DNA of 5,492 bases from Firmicutes bacterium CAG:110 (GTDB taxonomy: Bacteria; Bacillota; Clostridia; Oscillospirales; Oscillospiraceae), in the NCBI GenBank assembly GCA_000434635.1, contig HF988053.1:2116-7607 (forward strand). The letters run 5' to 3'. This document shows, one piece after another, positions 1 through 5,146 of the stretch. Position numbers and translations under genes: made by a program. The notes under the pieces are model-generated. The model made no database searches, was not told the origin of the DNA, and saw nothing but the letters and a program-made list of their open reading frames with translations. Position 1 is the first letter of the stretch. The number at the start of each line of letters is the position of its first letter.

Positions 1-2
1 CC

Positions 3-221
3 TCTGATCGGCTGGAATATTCCAGCCGGCGGGAACAGTCCTATGTCCGAAAAGTCTCCGCAGACGGGACGGTGACGGATCTGCTGGACTCACTGGATTT
101 GAGTACCACGCCGTTTCCCCACATTCCGGTGGATGAACCCGTGACCATCTCCATCGAGGCGGACGCGTCCTTTACCGGCTCTGCGGATCTCACTCTATTC
201 TACTATTACAGGAGCGTTTGA
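3..221 (+). CDS. Phage distal tail (Dit-like) protein, C-terminal part
   Basis: This is the last 72 codons of a gene that enters from the left edge; the frame is open from base 3 to the TGA at 219-221. The visible residues begin with a segment reading RLEYSSRREQ and end in FYYYRSV. A beta-rich C-terminus closing on an aromatic and basic stretch is typical of siphovirus distal tail proteins of Gram-positive phages, which form the ring linking the tail tube to the tip. The next gene starts two bases after this stop and looks like a hub/tail-tip protein, the usual Dit-then-Tal order. The family call rests on this C-terminal pattern and the gene order, because the diagnostic N-terminal domain lies outside the window. 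The coding sequence also contains a perfect 20-bp palindrome near the left edge. Confidence 0.6.
   Translation, partial: SDRLEYSSRREQSYVRKVSADGTVTDLLDSLDLSTTPFPHIPVDEPVTISIEADASFTGSADLTLFYYYRSV
9..28. repeat. Perfect 20-bp palindrome inside a coding region
   Basis: CGGCTGGAATATTCCAGCCG equals its own reverse complement, with no spacer. It lies inside the distal tail gene, where it encodes part of the RLEYSSR segment. It could form a cruciform or bind a dimeric protein, but nothing else supports a regulatory role, and chance is not excluded. Confidence 0.8.
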
Positions 222-222
222 T

Positions 223-1242
223 ATGTGGGCATTTGTGAAAAGCTTTGCGACCTATCGGACGATCCGGATGGCCGCCGTCATTTCCAGCGCGCTGACCCTG
301 GACAGTCTCAGCGCCGAGAACAGCACGGTGACGGTGGTGGGGACGGAGATCGGCCAGAGCGACGCGGGAAACTGGCTGGTGATCGACGGCGGCGTCTATT
401 CCATAACCGGCGTGAAGCCCCAGACCGACCGCACGTTGCTGACGCTCACGTCCCCATTGGACGCCTTTTCCCGGCCGCTGGAACTCGCCGAGCAGACCGC
501 AAAGCAGACTGTCGGCAACTTCATCGTTCAGCAGCTGACCGAACACTGGATTGAATGCACGGACACCGCCTATGCGCTGCCATATCTGACGGTGTCCAAT
601 TTGGACACAACCGCTTTTTCACCGCCGGAACTGGACAACAACGACTGCTACAAGCTTTCCGAGTATGCCAGGCTCATGCGCCGCAGCTACCGGGTAACGG
701 TGCGGTTTTCGGACGGTGGTGACGAGCTGCTGTGCAACATCTCCACCCCACCGATCGAAGCCCACAATATCAGCTTTGACGATGGGAAAAGTCAGCTTCA
801 GAACCTGGACTATTCGGCTTCTGGCGCTGCTAAACTGACGGTGCTGTGTGACGTAGATACCGGAGAGAAGGACGACGACGGGGAGCCTATCGTTTCCCGG
901 CAGAGAAGCACTTGGTATCTTGCGGAGGACGGCGCTGTATCCCAGACGGTTCCCGCCCGCCGGGCTTCGGGGACGTGGGACACGATTTCCGTCAAAAAGC
1001 TTGAAGAGGTGGAGACAAAAGTCATAGAGACTTTTGCCAAAAACAAGACCAACCACAAGCTGGAATTCTGGAGTACTCTGAATCTCAACGTACAGGATAA
1101 TTGCACGTTTTATGCCTATGGTGAGATCCTCCGTTCCTACATCTCCTATAAACGGAAAAGCAGCGAGGACTCCCGTTACTATTACAAGTCCGGAGAGCTG
1201 GCCACTACGGCCACAGAAAAATTGAGAGGAGTAATCAAATGA
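223..1242 (+). CDS. Phage tail-tip / baseplate hub protein (Gp37-like, Tal N-terminal type)
   Basis: This 339-residue protein starts at the ATG at 223, two bases after the upstream stop, with AGGAG at 210-214 as its ribosome binding site. The N-terminal ~90 residues look beta-rich, with pairs such as LVIDGGVYSITGV and TLLTLTSPLDAF, as in hub-type proteins that thread the tail tube at the tip. The middle (about 145-250) is an acidic, beta-rich region, and the C-terminus (about 255-339) is richer in lysine and tyrosine. No signal peptide, membrane segment or peptidase/lysozyme motif is visible. Its length is short for a full Tal protein, which often carries a C-terminal enzymatic or fibre domain; here the next gene supplies the fibre-like part. 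Position between a Dit-like protein and an adhesin supports a role in tail-tip assembly. Resemblance to siphovirus ReqiPepy6 Gp37-like proteins is by recognition, not a search. Confidence 0.6.
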   Translation: MWAFVKSFATYRTIRMAAVISSALTLDSLSAENSTVTVVGTEIGQSDAGNWLVIDGGVYSITGVKPQTDRTLLTLTSPLDAFSRPLELAEQTAKQTVGNFIVQQLTEHWIECTDTAYALPYLTVSNLDTTAFSPPELDNNDCYKLSEYARLMRRSYRVTVRFSDGGDELLCNISTPPIEAHNISFDDGKSQLQNLDYSASGAAKLTVLCDVDTGEKDDDGEPIVSRQRSTWYLAEDGAVSQTVPARRASGTWDTISVKKLEEVETKVIETFAKNKTNHKLEFWSTLNLNVQDNCTFYAYGEILRSYISYKRKSSEDSRYYYKSGELATTATEKLRGVIK

Positions 1243-2609
1243 GTGCGAATTTTACCGGTGTGACATTCCCCAATCAGAAGGTGACCCCGGCTAACGATGC
1301 GGTTATCCGCCGCGCCATCTTTGACGACGGCATCCTGACCGGCTGTGATCTGAGCTATTCCGGTTCTACGCTTACGATGACGGCGGGGCAGCTCATGATC
1401 TGCGGGCGTCAGATCATCCACCCGTCGTCCCAGAACTGGGCAGTAACCGAGGCAACTTCCGGGTATGCCCGGCTGGTGCTGACGATCGACGTCACCCGTA
1501 CCAGCACGAAGGACACCTTTGATCAGGTGGTGGACGAAATCCAGTATGCTACGGATGCGAACGGATTTGCTGATTTGACCACAGCCGACATCAACGCTAC
1601 GGGCACCAGATATCAGGTAGCCGTTTGCGTGGTGTCTCTGGGGCCTGGCGGTATTACCGGAATTGCAAGCAAGCTTGACATGACGGAGGGTGGTGGGGCG
1701 GGAGGCGTTTTGACGGTTACGGTGAGTCCTGGGGAACTGGTGACGGTTTCCAACAGTGATAAATCGCAGGCAAAGGCTGCAAACGCCAGCGGCGTGGCAG
1801 TATTCAAGGGCTTGAAGGCTGGCCCGTGGACGGTAGCTGTTACCAGAAATGGTAAGCCGACTGCAAAAACCGTGATCGTTGTGACAGATTATTCCGTATC
1901 GATTCCTCTTAGCACTATCCCTGAATTCACCTACACTGGCGATTATGAAATCGTCAACGATTCTGACGAGCCCATCACCGTATCTCAGGGCAACTGGAAA
2001 ATCCGCTTCCTTACCTCCGGCACGCTGACATTTACCAACCTCAACGGTGCGGAGGGCGGTATCGACGTATTCCTTGTTGGCGGCGGTGCTGCTGGGGCTA
2101 CCGGCTCTGGCACCTGCCATGGTGGCGGGGGTGGCTACACACTTACCGCAAAAAATGTATCGCTACAAAAAAATACGCCATATGAAATTGTGATTGGAGC
2201 TGGCGGAAACGCAACAGCGGCACAAGGGGGAGATACCTCAGCATTTTCCTACACCGCAGCTGGGGGCAAAAACCCGGATGGCGGAAGTGGTGGCGGTAAA
2301 GGCGGCACAAGTAGCGCTAACGGCGGCAATGGCGCGTCCGACGGTGGAACTGCACACGGCACAGGGCAAGGCACAACCACCAGAGAATTTGGAGAGGAAG
2401 CCGGAACCCTGTACAGTCCGGGCGGCGGTGGCGGCGGACGAACTGGCGGTACAGGCGGCGAAGGTGGTGGCGGCGATGGTTCGTATGGCGATGCAGCCGG
2501 TAACGGCGCCGAAAACAAGGGCGCTGGTGGCGGCGGATCGAGACAGGGAACCGTTGGTACTGGCGGTTCCGGCATCGCTATCATTCGTAATACAAGGGGG
2601 GCTGCATAA
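1239..2609 (+). CDS. Tail-tip adhesin with glycine-rich C-terminal domain
   Basis: This 456-residue protein starts at the ATG at 1239, overlapping the upstream stop by four bases (ATGA), with GAGAGGAG at 1224-1231 as its ribosome binding site. Three parts can be seen. Residues 1-150 form a baseplate/upper-fibre type domain that begins MSANFTGVTFPNQ and has repeated beta-strand patterns. A GGGAGG linker (151-156) leads to a compact domain at about 157-225, with GVAVFKGLKAGPWTVAV, resembling small PEGA or carboxypeptidase-regulatory-like beta sandwiches. From about 270 the protein becomes extremely glycine-rich, with Gly runs of up to six (395-400) separated by short polar or loop segments, and ends GGSGIAIIRN. 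Glycine-rich C-termini of this kind occur in phage receptor-binding tips, where known examples pack as polyglycine II helices with variable loops that touch the receptor. Host recognition is therefore likely but inferred. The coding DNA of this domain is a low-complexity GGC/GGT/GGA tract. Confidence 0.7.
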   Translation: MSANFTGVTFPNQKVTPANDAVIRRAIFDDGILTGCDLSYSGSTLTMTAGQLMICGRQIIHPSSQNWAVTEATSGYARLVLTIDVTRTSTKDTFDQVVDEIQYATDANGFADLTTADINATGTRYQVAVCVVSLGPGGITGIASKLDMTEGGGAGGVLTVTVSPGELVTVSNSDKSQAKAANASGVAVFKGLKAGPWTVAVTRNGKPTAKTVIVVTDYSVSIPLSTIPEFTYTGDYEIVNDSDEPITVSQGNWKIRFLTSGTLTFTNLNGAEGGIDVFLVGGGAAGATGSGTCHGGGGGYTLTAKNVSLQKNTPYEIVIGAGGNATAAQGGDTSAFSYTAAGGKNPDGGSGGGKGGTSSANGGNGASDGGTAHGTGQGTTTREFGEEAGTLYSPGGGGGGRTGGTGGEGGGGDGSYGDAAGNGAENKGAGGGGSRQGTVGTGGSGIAIIRNTRGAA

Positions 2610-2866
2610 TGGCAAAATCAATGGCACTTATTGAAAACAGCACCGTGACCAACATGCTATGGTGCTCTGCGAGCGAGCCGGAAACGGATGCCCTTATCAA
2701 CCCCGCAGACCGCCCCGTGGCTATCGGCGACACCTACAGCGATGGAAAATTCTATCGGGACGGGGTGCAAATTCTCACCCTACTGGAAGAAGCACAGAAG
2801 AAGAATACCGAATATGAATCTGCGTTGACTGAGATTGAAACTGCTTTGGGGGTGAACAACGCATGA
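2609..2866 (+). CDS. Small tail-associated protein of unknown function
   Basis: This 85-residue protein starts at the ATG at 2609, sharing one base with the adhesin stop (TAATG), and is preceded by a purine-rich AAGGGGGG at 2594-2601. The first ~55 residues are beta-rich and contain NMLWCSASEPETDAL and DTYSDGKFYRDG, a pattern seen in small proteins next to tail fibres of Gram-positive phages. The last 25 residues (from about 59) form a charged amphipathic helix that may be a coiled coil. No membrane segment or enzyme motif is visible. Tight coupling to the adhesin suggests a structural or assembly-helper role at the tail tip, comparable in position to XkdW-type or tail-fibre assembly proteins. 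This is inferred from position only; I do not assign a family. Confidence 0.65.
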   Translation: MAKSMALIENSTVTNMLWCSASEPETDALINPADRPVAIGDTYSDGKFYRDGVQILTLLEEAQKKNTEYESALTEIETALGVNNA

Positions 2867-2985
2867 CGATTGAACAACGCAAAAATGCCGTTCTTGAAAA
2901 AATTGCGGAATTAAAATCCAGCGGCGGCGAGGAACAGCTGAAAGAGCTGGATGAAGCTTACAAGAAGGGGGTTGACAGTCTGTGA
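2863..2985 (+). CDS. 40-residue charged helical protein, unknown function
   Basis: This short gene encodes 40 residues from the ATG at 2863, which overlaps the previous stop by four bases (ATGA), to the TGA at 2983-2985. The next gene starts by GTGA overlap, so it sits in an unbroken chain of coupled starts. GGGGGTGAA at 2849-2857 is a plausible, if imperfect, ribosome binding site. The protein starts MTIEQRKNAVLEKIAELKSS and continues through a GG break into a second helix ending KKGVDSL, so it is probably two short amphipathic helices. It contains no membrane segment, so it is not a holin. Phages often carry very small proteins such as XkdX between tail fibre and lysis genes; this one has the size and place but I do not see an XkdX sequence. 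The overlaps at both ends are the main evidence that it is real. Confidence 0.6.
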   Translation: MTIEQRKNAVLEKIAELKSSGGEEQLKELDEAYKKGVDSL

Positions 2986-3431
2986 CACAAGAGGAAAGAA
3001 AAAGCATCATGTATGCTCAGGGACGGGCGAACGCGCTTGCCTTGCAGGAGAAAGCCCCGGACATGACAGGCACCGAACTGAACGCGGCGGATAGCGACAT
3101 TCCCGGTTTCAAGGCCGCTGTCGCAAACAAAAACATGTTGGAGCGCAAGGCCGGGTTTGTGTGCCGGTCATCTGCTGGCCGTGTGGTGCGGCTGGTGCAG
3201 CCCTATGACAGCACTATCTACACTCAGGAGCCAGAGGAACTTCCAGCGCAGTGGGGGTTTGCTTGGAGCACCGACCCAGCGAAAGCGTTGCCGTTCGTCG
3301 CCATGGCTACCAGCCCCTACAATAAGGGCGACTGCTGCACGGAGGGAAGCAAAGTGTATCGCTCCACATTGGACAATAATGTATGGTCACCGTCCGCATA
3401 CCCCAAGGGCTGGGAAGAGGTGAACGTATGA
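2982..3431 (+). CDS. Tail accessory protein with C-terminal CBM5/12-like carbohydrate-binding module
   Basis: This 149-residue protein starts at the GTG at 2982, overlapping the upstream stop (GTGA), with AGAAGGGGG at 2963-2971 as ribosome binding site. GTG is chosen because it restores the operon's overlap pattern and gives the N-terminus MTQEERKSIMYAQG. Residues 1-50 look helical. Residues 55-105 form a beta-rich middle domain. Residues 112-147 match the layout of short chitin-binding-type modules (CBM5/12): PYNKGD, then EGSKVYRS, then DNNVWSP and a final GW. The aromatic residues Y113, Y126, W135 and W144 would form the sugar-binding face. Such modules appear on tail and lysis proteins that bind cell-surface polysaccharide. 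Its position between tail genes and the endolysin fits a virion decoration or a host-wall binding factor. The ligand is not known from the sequence. Confidence 0.65.
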   Translation: MTQEERKSIMYAQGRANALALQEKAPDMTGTELNAADSDIPGFKAAVANKNMLERKAGFVCRSSAGRVVRLVQPYDSTIYTQEPEELPAQWGFAWSTDPAKALPFVAMATSPYNKGDCCTEGSKVYRSTLDNNVWSPSAYPKGWEEVNV

Positions 3432-4093
3432 CGGTAAAGCAAATTCAATGCCTGTTGACTTACCTGGGCTATTCTCCCGGCACGATTGACGGCATCGAGG
3501 GCAGGAATACCCAGGGGGCAATCCGGGCGTTTCAGGCCGACTACGGGCTTACCGTGGATGGGATATTCGGCATCGGGACGGAGGCACGTATCCGGGAGGT
3601 CGTTGCTTCCGGAGAGCCGCCCCAACAGCCCCAAGACACCCAGGGGACGGAGGGCGGCGCAGACTGGTGGAAGGATATCCGGTATTTCAAGCGCGCCGAA
3701 TTTCGTTGCCCCTGCGGCCGCTGCGGCGGTTTCCCGGTGGAGCCGCAGGAATCCATGGTGCGTACTGTGGATGAAATCCGACACCGGCTTGGCGTCCCGA
3801 TTTCCATTGTGGACGGCGGTGGTTCCGGCGTGCGATGCGCGGCACACAACGCAGAGGTTGGTGGTGTGTCCAACTCTCAGCATCTGTTTGGGCTTGCCGC
3901 TGATCTGCACAGTGCCGCAAGCCCGGCGGAAATGAAATCGGTAGCGGAGGAAGTCATGGGGCGCACCGGCGGCATCGGGCTTTACGATTGGGGTGCGCGG
4001 CGCACAACGCGGAGGTTGGTGGTGTTGCCAACTCCCAGCATTTGTATGGGCTGGCGGCTGATCTGCACAGCGCAGCAAGTCCGGCGCAGATGA
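3428..4093 (+). CDS. Endolysin: PG-binding domain plus M15 zinc peptidase, frameshifted by an internal duplication
   Basis: I place the start at the ATG at 3428, which overlaps the upstream stop by four bases and follows GAAGAGG; an in-frame ATG at 3383 would lie inside the previous gene. Residues 1-60 form a peptidoglycan-binding domain (YLGYSPGTIDG, then AIRAFQADYGLTVDGIFG). A proline- and glutamine-rich linker (61-78) leads to an M15-type peptidase domain with a CPCGRCGG segment (94-101) and the zinc motif SQHLFGLAAD, giving ligands H152 and D159. Such enzymes cut peptide bonds in the wall peptide at lysis. The frame then enters a 158-bp duplicated segment and is lost: from residue 190 it reads an unrelated basic tail and stops after 221 residues. 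The motif IHVDTR, which supplies the last zinc ligand, is therefore absent from this product, which is probably inactive. The intact C-terminus is encoded just downstream in another frame. Confidence 0.75.
   Translation: MTVKQIQCLLTYLGYSPGTIDGIEGRNTQGAIRAFQADYGLTVDGIFGIGTEARIREVVASGEPPQQPQDTQGTEGGADWWKDIRYFKRAEFRCPCGRCGGFPVEPQESMVRTVDEIRHRLGVPISIVDGGGSGVRCAAHNAEVGGVSNSQHLFGLAADLHSAASPAEMKSVAEEVMGRTGGIGLYDWGARRTTRRLVVLPTPSICMGWRLICTAQQVRRR
3836..3993 (+). repeat. 158-bp imperfect tandem repeat in endolysin, copy 1
   Basis: This segment encodes C137 to G189 of the lysin, including the SQHLFGLAAD zinc motif. It is followed directly by a second copy. By hand alignment the two differ at about 18 of 158 positions without gaps (about 89% identity); the last 41 bases are identical. 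Because 158 is not a multiple of three, the duplication shifts the frame. Confidence 0.9.
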
Positions 4094-4197
4094 AAGCCGT
4101 GGCGGAGGATGTCATGGGGCGCACCGGCGGCATCGGGCTTTACGATTGGGGGATTCACGTGGACACCCGCCCCGGGTATGCCCGGTGGAACGGCTGA
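3988..4197 (+). pseudogene. Second-frame C-terminal fragment of the M15 endolysin
   Basis: This frame, open from about 3988 to the TGA at 4195-4197, encodes the second copy of the lysin zinc-binding region followed by the true C-terminus. It contains CAAHNAEVGG, the ligand motif SQHLYGLAAD and then GIHVDTRPGYARWNG, whose histidine is the expected third zinc ligand of M15 peptidases. It has no start of its own: the nominal TTG at 3988 lies in the repeat junction and has no ribosome binding site in front of it. It is best read as the 3' part of the gene starting at 3428. Deleting one 158-bp unit joins the two parts in frame into a 203-residue protein (612 bases with stop), a normal length for a PG-binding plus M15 lysin. 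As it stands, a separate peptide from this frame is unlikely to be made or to fold. Confidence 0.75.
3994..4151 (+). repeat. 158-bp imperfect tandem repeat in endolysin, copy 2
   Basis: This is the partner of the copy at 3836-3993. It carries the equivalent SQHLYGLAADLH segment and runs on into the correct IHVDTR ending. Differences from copy 1 are mostly at third codon positions, with about five amino-acid changes (S/A, F/Y, E/Q, S/A, E/D). GTGCG occurs at both 3830-3834 and 3993-3997 and may mark where the joining took place. Confidence 0.9.
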
Positions 4198-4204
4198 ACG
4201 GCTG
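4189..4204 (+). repeat. 8-bp tandem duplication at lysin stop codon
   Basis: AACGGCTG occurs twice in a row, spanning the lysin stop codon. It is a minor slippage-type duplication that repeats the end of the gene and leaves a second TGA out of frame. It has no evident function. Confidence 0.7.
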
Positions 4205-4220
4205 AGAAAGAAGGAACGAG

Positions 4221-4520
4221 ATGCACGAATTGGTAAAAACTGCCGTTACGATTCTAATCACGCTGATTGGGTCGGCGGGCTTCTGGAGCTATCTGGATGC
4301 CCGCCGGACAAAGAAAAGCGCAAGCACTCGCCTTTTGATAGGAATCGCCCACGATAGGATCACATTTCTTGGCATGAAATACGTGGAGCGGGGGTATATC
4401 ACCCGTGATGAATACGAGAATCTGAACGACTATCTTTATGAGCCATATGCAGAAGCCGGAGGTAACGGCTCTGCGAAACGTGTAATGGAGGAAGTACGGA
4501 AACTTCCGCTACATAACTAA
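4221..4520 (+). CDS. Small lysis-module membrane protein (holin-like, unassigned)
   Basis: This 99-residue protein starts at the ATG at 4221, with AAGAAGGA at 4208-4215 as its ribosome binding site, 23 bases after the lysin stop. Residues 4-25 form one hydrophobic membrane segment (LVKTAVTILITLIGSAGFWSYL). A basic RRTKK cluster follows at 28-32, so the rest is predicted to lie in the cytoplasm. The soluble part is charged and helical, with RDEYENLNDYLYEPY (62-76) and a GGNGSA turn. One N-terminal membrane segment next to an endolysin fits a holin, antiholin or spanin-like accessory in lysis. With a single membrane segment and a long soluble tail it would be a class III-type holin at most. I recognise the pattern from phages of gut Firmicutes but cannot name a family. 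Confidence 0.65.
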   Translation: MHELVKTAVTILITLIGSAGFWSYLDARRTKKSASTRLLIGIAHDRITFLGMKYVERGYITRDEYENLNDYLYEPYAEAGGNGSAKRVMEEVRKLPLHN

Positions 4521-4619
4521 GGAGGAATTATATTATGCTGGAATATTTCATTTATCACTACGGCACGCAGATCATTGCTGCCATTCTGTGCGCGATCTTC
4601 GGCTGCCTGGGTTATGCCA
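4519..4619 (+). repeat. Duplicated holin 5' end, upstream copy (RBS plus 28 codons)
   Basis: This segment matches 5147-5246 in direct orientation. It covers the AAGGAGGAA ribosome binding site and the first 28 codons plus one base of the LLH holin. Over the coding part (85 bases) there are 4 mismatches, and the leader between binding site and ATG differs in sequence and by one base in length. Similarity stops abruptly after TATGCCA. Confidence 0.9.
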
Positions 4620-4645
4620 GGTGGAGGCGTCCACCGCAGCGATAA
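4535..4645 (+). CDS. Truncated LLH holin: 36-residue membrane peptide
   Basis: This open frame starts at the ATG at 4535 behind a strong AAGGAGGAA site and encodes 36 residues ending at the TAA at 4643-4645. The first 28 residues equal those of the downstream LLH holin except residue 2 (L for F). They hold its membrane segment, QIIAAILCAIFGCLGYA. The final eight residues, RWRRPPQR, come from reading the joined XhlA-like gene in the wrong frame. They are very basic, so the peptide would be a short membrane anchor with a positive cytoplasmic end. It lacks the whole cytoplasmic helical part of a normal LLH holin. Because translation signals are intact it may well be made, and could act on the full holin through the shared membrane segment, but that is speculation. 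A decaying recombination scar is the simpler reading. Confidence 0.6.
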   Translation: MLEYFIYHYGTQIIAAILCAIFGCLGYARWRRPPQR

Positions 4646-4842
4646 ACCGACTTGCGACCTCCATGGAGGTTATGGCCAACAAGCAGGAACAGGTCGCGGA
4701 TACCGTTGACAGGCTGGACGGCAAGGTCACGGCGTTGGAAGGAAAACCCGGAAAACGCTGGGACAATCTTGTGGAAAAGCTGATTTGGGCAGTCGTGGCC
4801 GCAGTTGTAGGCTTTTTCCTGGCTCAAATCGGGCTGGGTTGA
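4588..4842 (+). pseudogene. XhlA-like lysis membrane protein, 5'-truncated
   Basis: The genuine sequence begins at the recombination point near 4619, in the frame read QVEASTAAIN, and ends at the TGA at 4840-4842. It is about 74 residues long. A hydrophilic coiled-coil-like region (AINRLATSMEVMANKQEQVA, then DTVDRLDGKVTALEGK) is followed by KRWDNLVEKL and one C-terminal membrane segment, LIWAVVAAVVGFFLAQIGLG. This helix-then-membrane layout is that of XhlA-type (haemolysin) proteins, which help holins in phage lysis. Its own start and N-terminus are missing, replaced by the 5' end of a holin in another frame. The nominal GTG start at 4588 lies inside the holin copy without a ribosome binding site, and internal ATGs (4663, 4672) are also poorly placed. 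Coupling to translation of the overlapping 36-residue frame is possible but unproven. I treat it as a broken gene. Confidence 0.65.
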
Positions 4843-4872
4843 GCGATATATTTTGTATCTTGGGGGTACACC

Positions 4873-5139
4873 ATGAATGAAAAAGATTTTGTAAACCTGT
4901 GCAAAAAGGCCGTCGCTGAATACTCCAATGAGCATTTGGACAAAAGCGACGGCAAGAAGATCACCGAGGACGATGTTTTTATCGTCTGGATGTGCAAGAC
5001 CTTGCAGAATAGCAAGGCGCTTGCGAGTACCACCCTCTTTGACGGTATGTACTACGAACTTACCTTCAACGGGGACAAGAAAGAACTCTATTTCGACGCC
5101 TACAAAAAGTGGGAAAATAAGGCCATTTCTATTGGCTGA
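4873..5139 (+). CDS. DUF6275-like phage protein
   Basis: This 88-residue protein starts at the ATG at 4873, preceded by GGGGGT at 4862-4867, a weaker ribosome binding site than its neighbours have. The sequence FVNLCKKAVAEYSNEHLDKS followed by DDVFIVWMCKTLQNSKAL and then DGMYYELTFNGDKKELYFDAY is a pattern I recognise from the DUF6275 family, small soluble proteins of phages and prophages in Gram-positive bacteria. No membrane segment or signal peptide is present. The function of the family is not known to me; its place among lysis genes does not by itself prove a lysis role. The 30-base gap before it is AT-rich (GATATATTTTGTATC), the most AT-rich intergenic stretch here, but without a clear -35 box I do not call a promoter. 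Confidence 0.7.
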   Translation: MNEKDFVNLCKKAVAEYSNEHLDKSDGKKITEDDVFIVWMCKTLQNSKALASTTLFDGMYYELTFNGDKKELYFDAYKKWENKAISIG

Positions 5140-5146
5140 GTAATTC

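Noticed and set aside
1182..2120. 312-codon open frame on the - strand opposite the adhesin gene
   Set aside because: It lies fully antisense to a well-supported coupled gene, has a low-complexity, Arg/His-rich composition typical of shadow frames in GC-rich DNA, and shows no domain I recognise.
2400..2560. GGC/GGT-rich tract considered as a separate repeat array or CRISPR-like element
   Set aside because: The periodicity is explained by glycine codons in the adhesin; there are no evenly spaced direct repeats with unique spacers.
2194..2634. 146-codon + strand frame within the glycine-rich region
   Set aside because: It is an alternative frame of the GGC/GGT repeats (Ala/Val/Arg-rich) with no ribosome binding site, overlapping the real adhesin.
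2972..3000. TTGACA that resembles a -35 promoter box
   Set aside because: No -10-like hexamer occurs 16-18 bases downstream, and the location is inside a chain of translationally coupled genes.
3383..3427. Upstream in-frame ATG giving the lysin 15 more residues
   Set aside because: It lies well inside the preceding gene, while the ATG at 3428 has the operon's standard ATGA overlap, a GAAGAGG site and an N-terminus that begins the PG-binding domain correctly.
3985..3998. Programmed -1 ribosomal frameshift that would join the two lysin frames
   Set aside because: No canonical X-XXY-YYZ slippery heptamer is present, and a shift here would give a protein with the zinc region twice, which is less plausible than a recombination scar.
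3317..4078. 253-codon - strand frame opposite the lysin
   Set aside because: It is antisense to recognisable lysin domains and its composition (many Pro, His, Arg, Cys) is that of a shadow frame.
3836..4151. Template/variable repeat pair of a diversity-generating retroelement
   Set aside because: The differences are not concentrated at adenines of one copy; they are mostly third-codon changes of all kinds, and no reverse transcriptase gene is in the window.
4172..4185. CCGGG-TATG-CCCGG hairpin near the lysin end, considered as a terminator
   Set aside because: The stem is only five base pairs, it lies inside the coding sequence and no T-run follows.
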